Shown piece after piece: positions 59,320-64,000 of a DNA stretch of 64,000 nucleotides. Each line of letters begins with the position of its first letter. Position 1 is the stretch's first letter. The notes under the pieces were generated by a model, which made no database searches, was not told the origin of the DNA, and saw only the letters and a program-made list of their open reading frames with translations. The DNA lies in assembly GCA_950295325.1 (NCBI GenBank), contig OX485804.1:63270533-63334532 (forward strand), in the 5' to 3' direction. Both the position numbers and the translations under genes were made by a program. This stretch comes from Polytrichum commune. Its lineage: Eukaryota; Streptophyta; Polytrichopsida; Polytrichales; Polytrichaceae.

Positions 59320-59720
59320 CCTCCTCATTCTTTGTGTACAAATTGAGTAGAATATGGAAACCTGATCATATTTTCTTAGGATTGAATTTAGAGTACTGCA
59401 AATGCTCGCTGTAACGTCTGTAGAGGCTGTCTTACAATAACACGATGGAGACTGACCATGATTTGCAACAACTGTACACTTCCTGTCAGTCTTTGGGCTG
59501 CAGCTTTTATGTGCAATTTCCTCAAGATTCTGGGCAGTTTAACATGACATACATGGGGAAACATTTGGCATGCTCACTTTCTCTCATTCCTAGTGTACAA
59601 AATTGAGTAGAAACTGGAACTCTCATCGTAGTTGCTTAGGATTTGAGAAAAGGGTGCTGCAATAATACAATCTGAGACTGACCATTTACATCAAGTGTAC
59701 GCTTCTTGGTTGTGGGGGCG
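59320..59720 (+). repeat. Old duplication downstream of the DUF7780 gene, offset about 262 bp
   Basis: Two diverged blocks, about 59328-59470 and 59590-59720, share CATTC(T/C)T(T)(T)GTGTACAAA, TTGAGTAGAA, TTGCTTAGGATT, GGAGACTGACCAT and TGTACACTTC. Probably 3' untranslated or flanking sequence. Confidence 0.65.
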
Positions 59721-61339
59721 AGATGGAGTTGTTGCATGTGAGCGTACCTCTCATTTATCCATGTTAAAAAAACCTTTGCTCTCTATAGATTTGTGGTCAA
59801 GTATTCATCTCAGATGTGTCCCACTAGACTAAGTCGGGGTTTTTGAAGCTCATTCAATTCTGGTAACAGATCGTCCTGGCTACAGACTGTGTCAGGGCCT
59901 TTACGTTGTACGATCGAATGCAATAATTCCCTCTCGCCCTTGTCTGATGGCAGAAGATTTCTAATGGTGTAACAAATTCCAATGAATCTACAGCTTTTCA
60001 AAAAAATTTGTCCTCTGACTTGGCATGCCTTACTGGTAAGTTTGAGCAAAGGGCACAATCAGAGTCTGATGAGCAGCTGACTTAAGTATGTCTGCCCCCC
60101 TCTGATAAACCTATCGACTTGATTCCCATTCTATTCTGCTTCTCTCAAATTTAGAAACTTTGGACTTGCACGGCGTGTGCTGCGGCTGTACGTTGGGATA
60201 GTAGTGAACGTAAACTTGCATAGTCTAGTCATACTACACAGTTGATGATATTTATTGTCACATACACCATGTCCGAAGGGCCTACACTAGATGCCTAGAG
60301 GTCTGAAAGTGTCATGCCCGCTAATTGTCAATATGATTCCATCCATCAACACAAGTAACTTTTTTATTTGAAAAAATATCTACATTATGACATTTAGAGT
60401 AGCACATTGGGATACTTTAGATGATAGACGTGTGTTTTAGTGTGCAAGAGGAAGATAGTTTTGAGTATATTAATGGCAAGTGTCATGTGTTTACATTTTA
60501 GTATGCAAGAGGAGGATATTCTTGAGCATATTAATGACAAGTGTCATTCGCATACACTTCAATCAACTTGTAGACCATTGAGTAACTTAGGCATGCACCT
60601 CAAAACATTATTAAACATACTCATGCTAAAATATTAGTAAGCACACTTGAATGCCAAGTGTCATGAGGTGATAGTTATGGGGAAGTTGTTAATCAATAAT
60701 GTAACTTTACATACGCCTCAAAATAGGGTAAACGACATCTGACACTAAATACCATAAATGGTGGAGTACTGTTAGTCAAAGAACCTATAACTTATGCCAG
60801 TGTTTATCATTGGATGCTCACTTGCAAATTCTTATTGATTCAAGGCAACATAGAAGTGATTAAGTTGCCAACTTTCAGACTCGATACACTGATGAGGTTC
60901 TGGCTTCAGAAAGCAAATTGAATTTTACTCGCGGGCTGCAGGTGGGCCTGCCAGAGTTTGGACCCGAGCCTCGTCAAACATTGCATGCGTCTTTGTTTTT
61001 CCTGCTGTTTTTGAGTTGAACTTTCACAGTGCTATTGTGGCAGTATTCAAGATTGTGGTAAGGTTTTGGTGGAGACACACCCATGTGCTCCTAAGAAAAG
61101 GACTTTCGAAAGGTAAAGCAGAGAACGAGAGATGGAGGATCACATCGCATTTTCACGCTTTATTGAGGGAAAAGGAAAGGAAAGGGGAGGGAAGCTCACG
61201 GGCCATTCAGAGAGCAGTTACCTGGCGATGGGCTCTAATCTACTCTATATTCTACAAGCTTGCCCATCCCATCAACCCTGATTCGTTGTTGCTTTTGCGG
61301 TTTGACAGACCGATCGGTATCTGAAAAGTGTCACTCAGT
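59721..61339. other. Intergenic sequence with one small tandem duplication
   Basis: At 60436-60560 a unit of about 62 bases (GTGCAAGAGGAAGATAGTTT ... AATGGCAAGTGTCAT) occurs twice. The frame at 61016-61324 has no recognised motif and is not supported as a gene. Confidence 0.45.
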
Positions 61340-61560
61340 GTGTGGGGAGATTTTTGGGCGTAATCGGTCAAAATCCGAGTGATTCCAAGTCCAACCGGTT
61401 ACGTGTTGTGATCTTCCGGTTTTGGGTTACTGATTGAAGATGGATTCCTTAGATTCGTCTAAAACGACCGGTAACTCTCCTGAAGTCTTGGAATCTCAAC
61501 TGGCTAATTCTCGAATCTCAACCAGTTCATCTGTAACGAGCGGTTGGTTCTCCCCCGCTT
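61340..61560 (+). repeat. Dispersed CCGGTTA repeat, plus copy
   Basis: Contains GGGCGTAATCGGTCAAAATC, GATTCCAAGTCCAACCGGTT, GAAGTCTTGGAATCTCAAC and TCATCTGTAACGAGCGG. It is the most GC-rich and perhaps least decayed of the three copies. Confidence 0.6.
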
Positions 61561-62014
61561 CGTGGGTGCCTCTGCTGTTGTCCATTTGGACATTCGAGCT
61601 GCCCATTAATTCCACAAGAATATATTTGACTTTGCACGCATGACGATGCAAAGTATGTACACGTTCAACTATTTGGCAACCCCCAATAATGCAGGCCGCC
61701 TTTTCCCTGTGAACGGAATGCGGCCCTTGGAATTGGAGCCCTCTTTGTGGAATCATTGTCCCCAAAAGACGGCCAGTAAGGAAGCTAATCAACTCAAAGA
61801 CTCCAGTTAATGGCTTGCAAGATACACATGTCTGTGCGCAAGCTAACTTGAGGAAAATCCAAAGCCTTCCAGGTGGAATCCTTATGTACCTGCCCTTCAT
61901 GATTTCTGAGACTCAGCCTTCCGGCCATCTAATGAGACCTTAACTTATGTGCTTTCTAATCGCTCTCTAGGAACCGTACCTTTGTGTTTTTTCAACTCTA
62001 AGATATGTGTAATG
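61561..62014. other. Intergenic sequence; an unassigned minus-strand frame
   Basis: A minus-strand open frame from 61900 to 61496 (about 134 codons) has varied composition with several Cys residues (CAQTCVSCKP), but no family is recognised and it overlaps the CCGGTTA repeat. It could be a relic; not called as a gene. Confidence 0.3.
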
Positions 62015-62100
62015 CATGGTGGCGTAATTGGCAGATACAAGGGTAGGTGGTGCTCGAGACCGTCTGAACTTTTAAGTGCTGAGTGTATTTTACTATTATT
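62015..62100 (+). repeat. tRNA-like SINE relic
   Basis: TGGCGTAATTGG fits an RNA polymerase III A box and, about 30 bases on, TGCTCGAGACC fits a B box. A TATTATTAG-like tail follows. The tRNA-like part does not fold into a full cloverleaf, so it is more like a SINE head than a tRNA gene. Confidence 0.45.
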
Positions 62101-62968
62101 AGATGGGTAAGACTCTATGTACGTGTGTGTGTTTCTTTTGTTTTGTTTTGGTTATCGATTGAAAAGGGATTCCAATTTCCAACGCAGCAAAGCATGCAAG
62201 AGTTATAATGGCTTAAAGTTTTCTTAGTAGATGATCCAAAGTCAACACGTGAGTTTGATATTCAGTTTGGTGGACATTCTCAAAATGAAAATGTACTTAT
62301 AGGGTAAGATTTTAGGGTGTTGGTTTTGGGAGGGTGTTGGTTTTGGGAGGGTGTCGGTTTAAGTATGCTCTACCTTATGATGCTTCTCTTCGAGCATGTT
62401 AACATGGTAAAAAATAAATTCACTCAATGGTACAACTACATTGATTATGGTGAATATTGTAGTCCACAACTATAGAGCTTATTTCCACACTAAAAACTTC
62501 TTTTTTTTTGGGGGGGGGGGGGTTTATATTGTGGGTGGATGCTATCTACCAACCCACAACACTTGACATCAAATGTCCATGTTATAGGTTATAGTATTCT
62601 CTTGGATTGAAAATAGTGTGCTTAAAAAAACTTCAATATAAAGAAATGAGATGGATACATCACAGGGCCATGACAAGTGTAACTAGGATTGCACACTATT
62701 TTGATGCGTAATGGCATATAGTGTGGACCATATTGTAAGGTGGCTAGGAAGTCACACTATTTATCATAATCAATGTAGCTTATCAGACTCCGGGGGGGTG
62801 CACCATGCAATGCATGTGGAACCATATGTGAGTGAACAGGTTGGGGTTTTGTAGAGACAATAAGGTACAAAATAAACCTACTAGTTTATGCATATTGTGA
62901 GATGTAAAGTTTTTGGCACATGGAAGTGATTCGTATGCCTAGGATAAAATGTAATAGTATGGTAGGGG
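62101..62968. other. Intergenic sequence with G-run and element ends
   Basis: At 62318-62375 GGTGTTGGTTTTGGGAGG is tandemly repeated and followed by GCTCTACC, resembling the right end of the 34876-35586 element. A T/G run lies at 62501-62522. Confidence 0.4.
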
Positions 62969-63130
62969 CTCGGGGGGGGGGGGGGGGCACTGGCGAAACA
63001 CGTAGGAACTACGTGCGATAAAATATAGGGTTTTGTATAAAAAATTGGCGTAAAATTTGTAAATTATTAGATGTAGTATAGGGTGCTTTGGGATTGTGAA
63101 ACATGATTATATGTAATATAGCATTTGACA
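62969..63130 (+). mobile_element. Left part of a second hAT-type CTCGGGGGG element
   Basis: Starts CTC followed by sixteen G residues, then CACTGGC. Its text parallels 52984-53130 (ACGTGCGATAAAA(A/T)ATAGGGT, GTGAAACATG). The G-run has expanded compared with the other copy. No right end is found before the window closes, so it is truncated or longer than the MITE. Confidence 0.6.
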
Positions 63131-63188
63131 AAACATGATTAAATTACCTAAGTGGTACATATAAAATAGCATGGAGAAAAAGCGATAG

Positions 63189-63551
63189 TTTCAAAAATTA
63201 AATACTTTGCCACCAAAATATGGCATGTTCTATATAGGAAGGGTTCAAAAGATAAGGGTGAAGGTTGGTACTAAGTGGGGCAATTGTTGGCAACCCATTG
63301 ACTTGATGAAATGTGCAGTCCATAACGGAAATAGAGAAACGCTCTTCCCAACTGCTATGGCTTACCTCCATTGGTTCAAAAAACAACCGGGTCTCAACAA
63401 ATATAAGTATGTTGAGAGTGACTGTGTGTGGGTTGATGTGGATGCTATTATCTCAACTGTGTCTCTACTGTATGAATCAACTAGCAAAATCTACACCTTA
63501 GATGAGGTAGATGCAAACTCATTGAGTGAGTTCATTTCAAATAAAAAATAA
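63189..63551 (+). pseudogene. Possible terminal exon of an unknown gene or transposon
   Basis: An open frame runs from a possible splice acceptor (AG at 63187-63188) to a TAA at 63551, about 120 codons. Its first in-frame ATG is at 63225. Composition is protein-like: GMFYIGRVQKIRVKVGTKWG, WQPIDLM, ESDCVWVDVDAIISTVSLLY, IYTLDEVD. I do not recognise the family with confidence. It follows directly after the hAT-like end at 62969, so it may be part of a larger element or a captured exon. No upstream exon was found. Confidence 0.35.
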
Positions 63552-64000
63552 AACCTACTAAATTTGTACTATCTCACACATGTGGAGATATAATTTGGAA
63601 AAAAGGCTGAATGATCATTAGTATACCTTGAAATCTGTAGTAGTCATTTCAGTTCGAGTACCCTCATATCTCCCACATGTGTAAATGGTAGCCTAGCTAG
63701 TTTAGGTGGATTTTGCTTGCATGGCGTGGGATTTTCCTCCAATGTGTAGGATTGGAAGATCAAGGCATCAATTGTAGGGATTCTGCAAAGCTTGTAAATG
63801 TGACTTTGAGACACATGTGGCTGGCCTGTTCCCTAAGACCTCAAGGTTTCTAACTGTGTTATCCAACACAACTTTTATTCGTTGGCTCGTGTTGCTTAAT
63901 GACATGTAATTGCAATCTTTTGTTGTTATTGTTTAGTGTTTTGCTTTGCCCGGATTTCAGTGTGACCCTGAACCCTAAACCCTAGTAAATGTTTGTTTCT
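63552..64000. other. Sequence to window end, with a telobox-like motif
   Basis: ACCCTAAACCCTAG at about 63969-63986 contains the AAACCCTA telobox often found in promoters of plant growth genes; a gene may begin beyond the window. No other features seen. Confidence 0.35.

Noticed and set aside
1-64000. CRISPR array, prophage, organellar insertion or rRNA
   Set aside because: No short regular spacer repeats, phage genes, chloroplast/mitochondrial genes or rRNA sequence were recognised.

Overview
The window is nuclear DNA of a land plant. The evidence is intron-split genes with GT-AG borders, an AUX1/LAX auxin-influx carrier, a plant-type DUF7780-like membrane protein, and many plant-type MITEs. 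The carrier is unusually divergent from the flowering-plant AUX1/LAX proteins I know. Together with long repeat-filled intergenic DNA, this makes a non-seed plant (lycophyte, fern or bryophyte) plausible, but I cannot assign a species.

Only three protein-coding genes can be supported, two on the minus strand and one on the plus strand. (1) 14946-9496 (minus): an eight-exon AUX1/LAX gene that reconstructs to 490 codons with every splice phase consistent. It has a TATA box upstream and a 275-bp tandem duplication in the promoter region. (2) 26548-23660 (minus): a small uncharacterised gene of about five exons, with a spliced 5' leader whose intron is built from diverged repeats. (3) 55672-58555 (plus): a three-exon gene for a 633-residue type II membrane protein of the DUF7780 / glycosyltransferase-like type. 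Tandem arrays surround and interrupt it: upstream, leader, intron 1 and 3' end. A possible exon of a fourth gene or transposon lies at 63189-63551. A GC/CT-rich, partly self-duplicated segment at 5140-6300 looks like a leader or promoter but encodes nothing I recognise.

The rest is repeats. The clearest are short non-autonomous DNA transposons with intact ends: a 516-bp foldback PIF/Harbinger-like MITE (28623-29138), two head-to-tail PIF/Harbinger-like MITEs sharing one TAA (45759-46615), three elements with the end GG(N)CC(A/G)CTTCACAC (36936-37413, 37909-38873, 48633-49105), a Stowaway/mariner MITE (36060-36470) and a hAT-type MITE with a perfect 8-bp target duplication (52984-53269). There are also a ~212-bp minisatellite (16555-18150), three tRNA-like SINE relics, and at least nine copies of an unnamed dispersed repeat, one of them inside an AUX1 intron.

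The three genes do not form a pathway or cluster. What ties the window together is how it changes: local tandem duplication has repeatedly copied pieces of genes (promoter, leader, intron, C-terminal codons) and MITEs have then inserted into those arrays. I found no rRNA, CRISPR, organellar or viral sequence.
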